DNA from: Membranipora membranacea
Lineage: Eukaryota; Bryozoa; Gymnolaemata; Cheilostomatida; Membraniporidae
Direction of reading: 5' to 3'
NCBI GenBank assembly: GCA_914767715.1
Contig: OU612074.1
Location: forward strand, 4,915,501-4,979,500
DNA: 64,000 nt
Shown: piece after piece, positions 37,531 to 48,621 of the stretch
How positions within the stretch are numbered: the first letter of the stretch is position 1
Layout: each line of letters starts with the position of its first letter
Program-made: the position numbers and the translations under genes
Notes under the pieces: model-generated
The model's input: only the letters and a program-made list of their open reading frames with translations
What the model was told of the DNA's origin: nothing
Databases searched by the model: none

Positions 37531-39568
37531 TAACCTTGTTATTTTTTAGGACACGGCAATATATTTTTATTTATGGTTAATGTTTATTTCACTACTGAAA
37601 ATTTACCCTTTGCGATACTTGGAATACAACCATTAACCAGAAGAATTTCAATAATACAAAAACTTTTGCTGCTATGTTCATTATATTATTCACTAAGTAT
37701 CAGAGGCTCACATAATAATAATTCCATAAAGATAATTATAAATTAACTATGAAATTCTAAGAGTTAAAACTCCAAGATACTTTTATAAGTCATGGTCTCA
37801 ATATATCTGCGAAACCCATGTAATTTATCAACTTTTAATCCACAGGTTCTGAATTTGTAATGGGTTATTTGAAGGACTAATCATCTAAACTTTGTCAGAC
37901 TGTTTCAAGGTGGTGAGATAAAGATTCACTTCAGATGCAATAACCATATTTTCCCTACGACTTCGCTGCAGCCTATTCAATCTCATAAAAAACTATTCAC
38001 ATTAAGAGTTCGCATTCTACAAACATCTGCTTCAAAGCTGCAGTTAGAGTATACCCTATCATTTCACTTGAGATGAGGCTTGTCAGCATTGGCACCTGAT
38101 TCATTTGACCTCAGATGTGTTGATGGTTCCAATAAAATGTTTATGCATTCTGATATCTGATGGCCACAATGTTTCCGCGGCATTGATTCATCATTTTCTG
38201 GCAAAAACAGATGTCGATGGTAAACAGTCACTGTTAGCCTTCTATTTATCCAGTGATTAGACTGAGTGTATTGAGTGAGTGCCAATATTTACCGAGATCG
38301 CGATAAAAATCCACTGAGTGGTCTCTATTCCAAAGTTTTAATCTGAGATTCCTTATTTTGTCAAAATATAAGTCTTTTTATTGTCAGCAATTTCTAACGA
38401 CTCGACAAATTGTTACAATGATGAATTGGCACCAAAAAGTTACATTTTGACAGAAATGCTTTTGAAAAAAATTAGCCCCTCTATTTCAAGTTGTCCTCTC
38501 ATGTTTAACAGGTAAGATAATTTCCGCTAGATTTAAAATTGTTAACAATCTCCAATAATATATTCAAAATGTTACTGGTATTGAGGTTGGAAAACCAAAT
38601 GGTGTTTAAATTAAAAATAGAAAGTGGTGATTGCTGGTTACTCAACCTCATACTTTGTATAGCAAGAACTTGACATAGTCTTATTCAGGATTATATGTGA
38701 TTATGAGACGAAATCAAAACATTGAGGGTATGTACGATAGTTTTTGGGGGGGGGGGGTGTACAGAGCAAAACTTTAAGGTATTTTCTACAAAGAGCTACT
38801 AAGGCCCTATGGCCCTATGATCTAGACTTGGTTTGAGAATAAAATTATTGTGTAATTCTTATGCAGAGTGAAAGGAAGCATATATTCATATGTGATCAGC
38901 TTACAACAAGTGAAAAATAAGTAGGTCTAGGGTAAGATAGGTCAGGATGTAGCCTACTGTTTTATAACTCTAAAAGTTATATATCAAATCTATATAGCAA
39001 TCTCTGGCAGTCAGGCGTTATAGTCATAGTTATTTATACATTTAATTTGACAAATTTTGACTCTCAATGCCATTCAAGTGAGATATTTACGATGGTATGT
39101 AATGCACTGAGAGCCACTCATGGGAAAGCCTTTTTTTAACTGTCAAACACAGTATTTGTATGACTCTAAGTTTTAATTTTCTTTAGAGGAGATAAGACAG
39201 ATAGAGCGAGTGGGGAAATGTTGTTCGTGCCCCTAGTGTCACTTAACAAAGCTTATAAGAAATCCACCTGGATAGGATAGAACATGATCTGTTATAGCCC
39301 GCCAAAGAGTTTAAATAGCCGTAATTGTTTGTGATGACTGAATTATATACCGTTGATTTCATTCCTTTATGGAAAATTTATTTGTGAATTTTTGAAGCTG
39401 GCAGAAAAAAGTATAGTAAATAAGGCAAACATCTAGATATGGTACTTTGCTTGATTTGAACTATAAAAGAAGTTTTATTCTGCAATTGCTGACGAACTGA
39501 AGAAGGCGCTGCTCTTTATCCATACAGTATCTGGATCTGTGTCCTAAAATGAAAAATAATATCATCAA

Positions 39569-39604
39569 AGGTCATTTTATTAAAGGTCATCACAGTATAG
39601 GTCA
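39569..39604. repeat. 15-bp AGGTCA module in last intron, copy 1
   Basis: AGGTCA occurs at 39569, 39584 and 39599, an exact 15-bp period (AGGTCATCACAGTAT). The block lies 25-60 nt upstream of the last-exon acceptor on the transcribed strand. Equivalent blocks sit at 45805-45825 (copy 2), 53439-53474 (copy 3) and 62559-62579 (copy 4). Confidence 0.8.
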
Positions 39605-39731
39605 TACATGCAAACTTTTTCATAAGGCTGATTTAACATCGGCCCAGTTTTACCGTTTCTTCACAAATACGCAAATGTAAGTTAGTTATCAGATTCTTAT
39701 TTCACAGCTGATTTAGCAAGCGTGTACTTAC

Positions 39732-40396
39732 TTAAGTTGAGTCTTCTGATCGGCTTCTGCCACCTTTTGGTTGACATTGACACTCTTGGCGCCTCCCTGA
39801 GCGATCTCCACCATCTCTTACACCATCTGGACGCTCTCCTCTTGGTCGTCTATCCTCTCCATCTACTCGTGGCCCTCTCCTCTCTTCTCCTTCTCCTCGT
39901 TGTCTTCTTTCCTGACGTGGCCCTCTATCCTCACGGCGACCCTCTCTTGGTCCTCTTTCCTCTCTCAGTGCTTTCCTTGCATCTCTATCCATTGGTCCCT
40001 CCCCATTTCTGCGTGCTAATTTACCTTCACCATTTTCTCTACATCGACAAGGCCACTTTCTTAAACCTGTACCTTCACCATCATCTTGTGCTATACAGAT
40101 ACCTAAAATATCGCAAAGTAAATTTCACATGCAAATTCTTGTGTAATGTTAATTCAAATATCGCTACTGGTATTTTCCTACTCTAGAAACTGTCAGTAGG
40201 TCAGTATTAATAAAATCTACACTTATGATTCTCACATCGCTTGCGGTAAATCATATAAAATACATGTCTTATACTGCACATGTAAAAAAAACTAAATCTA
40301 AATATTATCTTGTTGATTGCAAAATGAATCAGGGAGTCTTGACATGTACTCACCAACAACGACTGCGAAGAGAAGCGTGATTGTTAACTTGTTCAT
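39732..40396 (-). CDS. Secreted RG/E-rich C-x-C protein, array copy 1
   Basis: Coding exons 40396-40354 and 40102-39732 give 137 residues. Exon one encodes a signal-peptide core (MNKLTITLLFAVVV) that continues into GICIAQ, a good cleavage site. The mature protein has PCRC near its start, a long charged middle rich in Arg, Gly, Glu and Asp (REERGPREGRREDRGPR), and CQC near the end. It is probably disordered. A non-coding first exon (about 40810-40759) precedes, and a last exon starts at 39543, with AATAAA at 39382-39377. The stop TAA directly abuts a GTAAGT donor. It is the most diverged copy: WPCRC rather than RPCRC/RPCKC. The family and function are not recognised. The start is fixed by conservation of MNKLT in all four copies. 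Confidence 0.85.
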
Positions 40397-40836
40397 GATG
40401 ACTGCAAAAGTGAGAAAAGTCAACAATTAAGATATATTCTAGAGAGGCAATATCTTTTACAAGTGAAATGGAAAAAAAAGAAACATTTATTGACAGCAAT
40501 CTTCATAAATAAAATGATGTTGTTCAGAGTGTGCCAAAACAAAACAATAATAAATAAAAGAAGAAATATGGCAGATAAAGACTAACGTTGAAAATTATTA
40601 TGTCTCAGACATGAAATACATAACTGCATGTTGTCGGAATGCCATCAAATTGTTTGCAGACCTGATCTGTTGCGGAAGGCAAATGATTAGTATCATGAGT
40701 ATTAATACTAAAGATTTCCAAAGGGTTATCATAACGCACAGTAAAAAAATAAGCTTACCTTGTGAATAGTGTCTTTGTATTCTGTTCTGTTCTGCTGAGT
40801 TAGAAGCTGTGTGCCTAACTATAATTGATGCTGCGC

Positions 40837-40844
40837 CTTTTATA
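40837..40844 (-). promoter_or_regulatory. TATA box, array copy 1
   Basis: TATAAAAG on the minus strand, within the block GATTTAGTATAAAAGGCGC that is shared with the other copies. It lies about 80 bp upstream of the first donor (exon end 40759), giving a predicted start near 40810. Confidence 0.75.
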
Positions 40845-43079
40845 CTAAATCTGGAAACCTATTAACACTTAACAGTGCCCATAAGGCCACGTTACAAGAC
40901 TAGATTGATGATATTCCCACCATTATTGAGATTATGGTTATTAAAAGGCCTAATTACTGAACCCAAAACTTGACTGCACAGTCATTCTGACGTTTGTTGA
41001 AATATATTAATCATGGATTAGCTACATTAATAGGCTCATGATCTGATCTGTGACAAAAATAGGCATACCAGTGCGTTTGACGTATGTTGAGTAATTTAGT
41101 GGCTTCTTTCTACCGCAAGCTTATAAGCTGTAGTGTAACTGTTTGCTCACAATTCAGGGCCATAGGGCGCCATGTTCTTGCAACAACTTTTATTCATTCA
41201 CTCAGTATAAAACTGTATACTAAGCATATCCCATCATAGCATATCTGGAAGTCAAATTATCTCAGCTCTGCTGAAGAATACAAATCAGCTTACAGAGAAG
41301 GTGGTTGCAATTGTTTGAAGAGATGTATGATTTCAGGTCTTGCGTTTGAAATGTGATACCCAGACTGCGACATGTGGATAAAACAATGTTAAAATGAATT
41401 TCTATTGCAACTCTTGTAACTACCGATTCCCTCAGACATAAAATAATGATGAACAAAATTAGACAAATAGGAAAGATCGTTGTGTCTATGTGAAATATGA
41501 GAGTAAGGTGGTTGTGTTTTGTATGAACCACAGGCTTTGTGGGACTATTCTGATCAGAGAGAGGTGAGGTAAACCCCTTCGTTTTGATTTGAAATTGTTG
41601 AACCTGTACAAGTATGTGAACCATTAATCTTGCTTGCATCAAAATTTGCTTATATATTTATTCACATTGCCAAATCCTAATCTGTAACTTTATTGACCTT
41701 AATCTCAACCACTGCAGACATAATGTGTTTACACACGTCAGAAAAGATTAACACTTGTTATCCCTCCACAGATCTGAAATCTTTTCAAAAGTTATTAACA
41801 ATAGGATGTAGGAATATTTATATAAAAAAATTGATATCAAGATCCGAACAGGATCTCTTAGGCCAATGCCCATGAAGTATGGCTGAGTAAAATTTCTTTA
41901 TGATAAGATATATGTTATGACCTTCCTTTGTTACTAGAGTCAAAGATGGAGCTAAACCACTTGACTGAAAAATTAAAAAATCAAATGCTAGTGTAATAAT
42001 AAGATGTCTACCCCTCTTATAACAGAGGTTTAAAACTAGGTCTGAATCCTGATAAAAATTTTCCGCTTTTGTTAAACTCGATTTTGTACAGTAGATATAA
42101 AATCACAGTTGAAATTTGAATGTTAAAAGGGGTTTGAAAGAATGTACCTCTCTGCACCAGATCATACCAGAGCATCACTATATGCTATAGTAGGCAGTTG
42201 GGAAAAATGTTCATGGAAAGAAGTTCCTGTACTCTGCAACCCTAAATTATCTCATTCCACAACACTCAAGCTTGACTTGGATTCATTCAGGTTGAATGAT
42301 CAGTCTGATTCTCATTTGTTACACTGCCCTGATAGCAGGTGGTGTACCCAGTTGCTGCCTTGAGAGAAATCGGTTTTATCTCCACTCAATGAAACTATTT
42401 TCTACAGTTTATGCAATACAACACAGTTGCCACAGTTGCCAGAGTGCCATAGTGTCTATATCATATTGTACAGCCAGATTTGTAGCCAATGAGTCAGTGT
42501 GATATAGCTGATGAAGTTAGCAAAAAAATATTAGATAAATCTCTAATATTGCAGGCATCACTAATAAATAAAAATTCCAAACAATTATTAAATTTGCATT
42601 CAACAGTTGTAGTGAAGCAGCAAACAAGCTGAGAAAAAGGTAAAATCTCCAATGATTGGAATATTTGTGCAGTGTATGTGACATTTTTGTGAGGAACATT
42701 ATGATGGGTAATCATTGTAACTACCTGCCTTATTTATTTGGTTGGTCTCAGGAGCCATGTAAACTTAATTTTTAACATTTTGTGGCAAGGATGAATCAAA
42801 ACTGCATAAATTATTGATTTCTCGGCAGATTGCATGGAGATATATTTTAAGAGCAATCTAACCACAGATTGGACTTATAGGACCAATGAATAAGTAGAGT
42901 TCAGTAAATTGAGGCTTTTTTGGTTCGAAACTATTTTATTTTTGCGTCTCATTAGATTTCGAATAATTTTCAGATCAAATCAGCTCAGTCTAAATCATTC
43001 TGTATTGACATCACAACAGGTACCAACAAATAATAAAGCTGTTTAATCTCATTAACAGAACCTGCACAAGTGGATATAG

Positions 43080-44470
43080 AAATTTGGAGCATGACTAATT
43101 TGTAAGATGCACTAGGGTTCGACATCATACACACTATAATGTACCAAAGTGCAGATTAGTAGATATTTATAACTAAATGTATTTTTAGTGCGTCATGAAA
43201 GATTAATGTTTCCTTGTTTGCAGATTATCCCGATATTTACAAAATTTATGAGCATCATTAACTGTTAGAACTTTATCCTATATTATATTTATAACTTTTT
43301 AACGGATGAATTTAAAATATATAAAATACATAAAACTCTAAATGTCTGTAATTGAGGTGTGACTTTTTCGAGTTTTTATTATTTATCATATTGTTGAAAA
43401 GATGTGTCAATTTTGATAGCTTTGCAGATTGATTAAAGATGTATTGTAAAAGCAGCAAGACCCAAGGATGATCACAGAGCCTTGATGAGTTCTTGGTCCT
43501 AAGAGTTTTTATTTTTGTGCAATATTTATTATTTTGGTTTATACAAGAACAAAAATCTGTGAATGGCTCCTCTCAATCCAAATTATCCTGTGTTGACTAC
43601 ACAAAAGGTACCACAGATTAATAGAGCTGTTAAATCTCATTAAAACACCTTAACTAACATGGTATAGAGTTCATTCTACACCAGATCAATGACAATTTGA
43701 GGCAACATTATTATATTAAGTTCACTAGGATTTGAAATCATACACAGTATAATGTACTGATGCACAGATTACTGGTTATTTATAACTAAATGTATTTTTA
43801 GTGCGTCATGAAAGATTAATGTTCCCTTAATTGCTAGATTATCCTGATAAATACAACATTTTATGAGCTTTATAAACTGTTGGAATACTTTCCTTTATTT
43901 ATTTATAACTTTTTAACGGATGGATAGTTCGAACATTAGCAATGTGGAAAAGTTGAGAGGAATTTCCCCCTGGTAAGGCTTATAACACCAACCGTGTATG
44001 GTAGCGATATCGAAGGTCTAAACCAAATTCTTCATTCTATGGTTACCCTTTGAACTTTTCCCAATCACCAAGCATTTGAAATATATTCAATCTGTAACAT
44101 GTGACCATATATAAGACTTCTGTCACATTCAATTATTTACAAATTATATGGTGAACAACCATCACATCTTGACTATAGTCTACAACTTTTGGTACCAAAT
44201 TTATTAGTTTACTGACAACAGTGAGCATAAAACCTACCTTTTCGTATGTTATTACAAAATATTATATTCGTCACTGAGAGAGCATCGACAAGGAGTAAAA
44301 ATTTGAAAACACTTTATAATTCACGGATGCGCAGATTACCGGATATTTATAACTAAATGTATTTTTAGTATGCCATGAAAGATTAATGTTCTCTTATTTG
44401 CTAGATTATCCTGGTAAATAAAAACTTTTATGAGCTTCATAAAGTGTAAGAATATTTTCATTTTTCAATC
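43080..44470. repeat. Three copies of an array-specific block, about 600-bp period
   Basis: Copies at about 43080-43330, 43680-43930 and 44310-44470 share ATTTATAACTAAATGTATTT, then GTGCGTCATGAAAGATTAAT, GATTATCC and, in two, AACTTTTTAACGGATG. Related, more diverged copies lie near 50.89, 57.79, 57.90, 58.93, 60.13 and 60.58 kb. All are inside the tandem gene array. Confidence 0.75.
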
Positions 44471-44489
44471 ACCGTCATCATCATCTGTT

Positions 44490-45056
44490 TTAGTCAAGTT
44501 CTTAGGAGTTCATATTGACAATCAACTTAATTTTCCGAGTCATGTAGATATGCCAACTTAAGGTATTGTATAGTATGGCTAGGTATGAATACAAACGGTT
44601 GATTTAAATATAATTGTGCCAACATACGATCTTTAGCCACATATGCTACTCCCGCTTGGTTCTTACTTTTAAGTGATTGTGACATTGTGCGCCTTGAAAG
44701 AATCCAATGACCATTTTACCAGACCTATGTTATGAAGAAAGACTGGAGTTTTTAAATCTATCCTCATTACATGATTTTATTTTTGATCAGAGCAAGAGGC
44801 ATTTTGTAAAAATAGCTGATGATCAAACACACCCTCTTTTTTTTATTCTGGTTTTCAGGAACGAATGTAACATCTTCTCGCTGCAAAACCAACCTAAACC
44901 TTAAACCTAAATTATGTAGGTCTCAAAAACGTGCCAAATCCTTTTTCCATTTTTGTATGACTCTTAGTCATTTTTATCCCGACACTGTAAGCATTCAATT
45001 ATATCGATCCGATGACACCGGATGGATAAATAAACTAAACTAAACTATATTATATT
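44490..45056 (+). mobile_element. Non-LTR retrotransposon 3' remnant
   Basis: Reading frames with one or more shifts match the end of a LINE reverse transcriptase: VKFLGVHIDNQLNF near 44496-44540, YATPAWFLLLSDCDIVRLER near 44640-44700, then ILPDLCYEERLEFLNLSSLH at 44710-44775. The copy ends in a TAAATAAACTAAACTAAAC tail. Frameshifts and missing 5' parts show it is dead. I would place it in the Jockey/CR1-type group only loosely. Confidence 0.75.
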
Positions 45057-46133
45057 TGCAACATTTTAACCGATAAAGAGTTCACAACCTCAGTGATATG
45101 GTAAAATTGAGAAGAATATCCCTCTTTGAAGAACTGTTAGCCTCACAGTGTATGAAAGTGATAACAAGGGTGCACTACCCAGCCTAAAACCAAAATTAAT
45201 ATCAAATTTCTTACATTGATGACTACAGTGAGTATAAAAAATACATTTCAGCGATGGATGCCTATAATCTTTAAAAAGTAAACCTTTTAATCCATATTAC
45301 TAAATATCATTTGGGACACTGAGACATCATAGAATAGGAAGAAATTGTCCAACAGCTCTTAATACAATATATCTTATTTTGTAATAAAAAAGATGGATCA
45401 AATAAAGATTATGTGGGAAACTTTTAGTTTTCATGATCTTTGTGTGATTGTTTTGGACGTATATAGAACCACTTGCAGATAGGCACGGACCATGTGTGTG
45501 ATAGCAGCCAGGAACTTTAGTTTATCATTTACATGATGACTGAATTGTACACCACCAGAGAGTTTTATTCTTTCATCAAATATTTATTTTGTAATATTGT
45601 GAAACTATCAATAGAAAAGGAAAATACATAATTTAGTAAACAAGATTAATCTCTGGCTGAGTTACATTGCTTGATTCAAAATTATATAGGAGTGATATTA
45701 TAAACTTGTAAGAGCACTGATGAATATGTAAATGTAATGACATCTGTATCTGGATCTATGTCTGTATCCTTACCCTATAAAGAAAAATAATATCGATAAA
45801 GAAAATGTCATTACGCAAAAGGTCATAACCGTATAAAGCTTAAACAAGCCAATTTTCAACTCCTTCGCATGAAATGAATCAACACGAGTGCAGAGTCAAA
45901 CACAGCTTCATCACAAATAAAAAAAAGCTGAGTTATTAATAAGATTTACATTTTCTGACTTCACTTGTCACAATCTCAGTTGTTTCTGGCTGGACTGTTG
46001 TTTGTGACCACTTTATAAGCTTTCCATTGAGAGGCAAAGTTAAGGTAGTCAGAGTCTTTTACTGAGGCCTTTTATGGGCTGTTTGAGGTAGATATTATTG
46101 ACTTTACCTCAACACTGATAAAGGTGTTTTTAC

Positions 46134-46812
46134 TTAAAGTGGTACTTGTTTTTCGCCTCTTCCACCTCTTGATGGGCATCGGCACCCTTGGCGTCTCCCT
46201 GAGCCAGCTCGTCCACCATCTCCGCCATCTTCACTACCACCTCCTTGTCTTCTTCCTACTCTATCTCCTTGTTGTCCGCTCCTCTCTTCATCTCCTTGTT
46301 GTCCTCTTTCCCCGCGTGGACCACCTCGTGGTCCTCTTCCCTCACTGCGTTCCTCTCTTGGTCCTCTCTCCTCTATCAATGCTCTCATTGCATCACTCAG
46401 ATTACCTTCACCTCTTGTCCCACATCGGCAAGGCCTTCTTTTACCTCTTGTAACTTCACCATCAGTATCACCTAGATCGCTCTGTGCTAGACAGACAGCT
46501 GGAAATTTAAAATAAGAATGTTCACTTGCCTACAAGGTTAAATCCACTCAATTGTTGGAAAATCTTTTTCAAAATATAAATACTGGTATTTATTACTCAA
46601 CCACACACTACGCAGTTTATCTGAAGCTATGAAATAAAAGAAATAGCACCCACATCCTTAGTCATTGATAACGCAATATGTAATGAAGTGTTTTTATCAC
46701 ATAATTCAAGAAACAAAATATTACAAATTGTATAGGAAAGTTTCATAGAGAATCTTTTCATGCACTTACCAATGATAACTGCGAGGAGAAGAGCGATTGT
46801 TAACTTGTTCAT
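46134..46812 (-). CDS. Secreted RG/E-rich C-x-C protein, array copy 2
   Basis: Coding exons 46812-46770 and 46498-46134 give 135 residues. The signal peptide MNKLTIALLLAVIIG runs on to AVCLAQ. The mature start is acidic, then GKRRPCRCG, where the basic run could be a furin-type site. The middle is Gly/Arg/Glu/Gln-rich with imperfect collagen-like triplets (GPRGGPRGERGQQGD), and the end carries CRCPSRGGRG. The first non-coding exon ends at 46961, and the last exon starts at 45774, with AATAAA at 45588-45583. The stop is again TAA directly before GT (GTAAAA). The last residues (QVPL) differ from the QEST ending of copies 3 and 4. Function unknown. Confidence 0.85.
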
Positions 46813-47031
46813 GATTTCTACAAAAAGTGAGAAAAGTCAAAATAAAGATATATAACAGCCTCTGCAATATCATTTTGAAACATCATGATAACAAAAGTGT
46901 TAATACGATGGCGAAAGATTTTGTAGATTGTTTATATTTGCAGAAAATATATAGGCTTACCTTGGGAGCGGTGACTTTTTTCCGTTCTACTCAGTTGGAA
47001 GCTGTGTACTTTACAATTCATAGCGTTCTGC

Positions 47032-47039
47032 GTTTTATA
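47032..47039 (-). promoter_or_regulatory. TATA box, array copy 2
   Basis: TATAAAAC on the minus strand in the block GATTTAGTATAAAACGCAG, about 70 bp upstream of the first donor (exon end 46961). Confidence 0.72.
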
Positions 47040-47618
47040 CTAAATCTGCAAACCTAGTGGAGCTTATCAAATGAAGCTTTGTCACAGTGTCCAATCAAAA
47101 CACCACAAGGCCTCTTTACAAGCTAAATCAATCAATGATAATACCATCATTATCAAGGTCCTGGTTAATACACAGCTCAATTATTGAACCCATCACTTTT
47201 CTGCACACAATTCTGATGTACAATGACAGGTATTAATGATGGATTGGCAACATTAATACGCTAATGGTCTGACCTGTAACAAAAATAGACATATCAGTAT
47301 GTTTGACATAAGCTGAGTATCTTAGTGGCTTCTTATCTATGACAAGCTCATCAGCTGTAACATTAATGTTTGCTCACCATCCAGGGTCCAAGGTCGCCAT
47401 GTTCTCAAAAAAACTTTGATTCATACACTAAGAATAACTGTATCTCAACATATCTGACCTAGATATCAAATTAGCTTTGCTGTGTAGCAATAAACAGCTC
47501 AGCTAACAACTCTTCAGTAGGAAGGAATATAAATTGGAACAAGGTTTATTGCTTTCCCGTTACACATGGCCGTGCTGCACATATTATGTCCAGTGGCAGC
47601 CCCCTCCCATCTTTCACT

Positions 47619-48621
47619 TCCATTATGAAAGTTATATGAAAAGGGTAACACAGCTGTTTCATGAAGAGCTATTTGAGCTGCACATTGTAGCTTACATAAT
47701 TTTTCTCAACAACTGTTCAATTGCCAGCAAATGGTAACATGATCAATGACATTGATATGGCTTTGAAACCTGCAAGTTGTGGTGTAACAAATAGCTTAAA
47801 CCACTGCTGACACAGCTGGGCTTTGCCCAGCAGTGCCACCAGTCAAAAATTCAAATAGAGAGTTGTGGCATCAAAACATCTAGCCAATAGCTTTGAATGG
47901 AGTTATATGAGCTCTCAAAATGTAAGGAGTATCTTCTTCCCCAACCATCCACCATTAGTGATAACATATGTTGATGTTGACCAATCAGGTGCCTTTAAAA
48001 TGTAGCTGAGATCCAACCTGATTGGTCAACCTCGACATATGTCATCACTAATGGTGGATGGCTGGGGAAGAAGATACTCCTTACATTTTGAGAGCTCATA
48101 TAACTCAAAACATCTAGCCAATAGCTTTGAATGGAGTTATATGAGCTCTCAAAATGTAAGGAGTATCTTCTTCCCCAGCCATCCACCATTAGTGATGACA
48201 TATGTCGAGGTTGACCAATCAGGTTGGATCTCAGCTACATTTTAAAGGCACCTGATTGGTCAACATCAACATATGTTATCACTAATGGTGGATGGTTGGG
48301 GAAGAAGATACTCCTTACATTTTGAGAGCTCATATAACTCCATTCAAAGCTATTGGCTAGATGTTTTGATGCCACAACTCTCTATTTGAATTTTTGACTG
48401 GTGGCACTGCTGGGCAAAGCCCAGCTGTGTCAGCAGTGGTTTAAGCTATTTGTTACACCACAACTTGCAGGTTTCAAAGCCATATCAATGTCATTGATCA
48501 TGTTACCATTTGCTGGCAATTGAACAGTTGTTGAGAAAAATTATGTAAGCTACAATGTGCAGCTCAAATAGCTCTTCATGAAACAGCTGTGTTACCCTTT
48601 TCATATAACTTTCATAATGGA
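47619..48621. repeat. 1-kb near-perfect nested palindrome
   Basis: The arms 47619-48105 and 48135-48621 (487 bp each) are reverse complements with no mismatch that I found, separated by 29 bp. Each arm holds its own older, imperfect palindrome (47901-48105 and 48135-48339), so a module of about 100 bp occurs four times in alternating orientation. Part of the right arm is repeated directly just outside, at 48622-48705. No transposase and no clear target duplication were found. Confidence 0.9.

Larger units (their letters stand above)
30021..39376. other. Gene-poor stretch with dispersed repeats
   Basis: No exon chain or recognisable protein signature was found on either strand between the end of the Mab-21 gene and the secreted-protein array. 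It holds a tRNA-like repeat near 31.3 kb, a three-unit tandem repeat at 32.45-33.05 kb, AT microsatellites near 34.45 kb, a SINE at 34.68-34.93 kb, poly-G runs near 31.91, 35.99 and 38.74 kb, and a 15-bp minisatellite interrupted by a SINE at 36.9-37.5 kb. Confidence 0.55.
40845..45560. other. Intergenic stretch between array copies 1 and 2
   Basis: No gene seen. It contains the upstream region of copy 1, a duplicated block near 41.69-41.75 kb (CCACTGCAGACATAATG, then CACGTCA), three copies of a block with ATTTATAACTAAATGTATTT at 43.08-44.47 kb, and a non-LTR retrotransposon remnant at 44.50-45.05 kb. Confidence 0.55.

Noticed and set aside
39722-40186. Long plus-strand open frame (MYLLKL...) opposite array copy 1, with equivalents opposite copies 2-4
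   Set aside because: It is the complement of Arg/Gly/Glu codons and of the shared TAA-GTAAGT site, which gives Leu/His/Ser-rich frames. The minus strand has the TATA box, splice sites, signal peptide and conserved cysteines.
41262-41642. 126-codon minus-strand open frame with a hydrophobic middle
   Set aside because: No splice partners, no homologous block near the other array copies and no family motif; likely chance.
47995-48245. Two overlapping open frames with nearly the same protein on opposite strands
   Set aside because: They are the two arms of the palindrome read in each direction, with no signature or start context.
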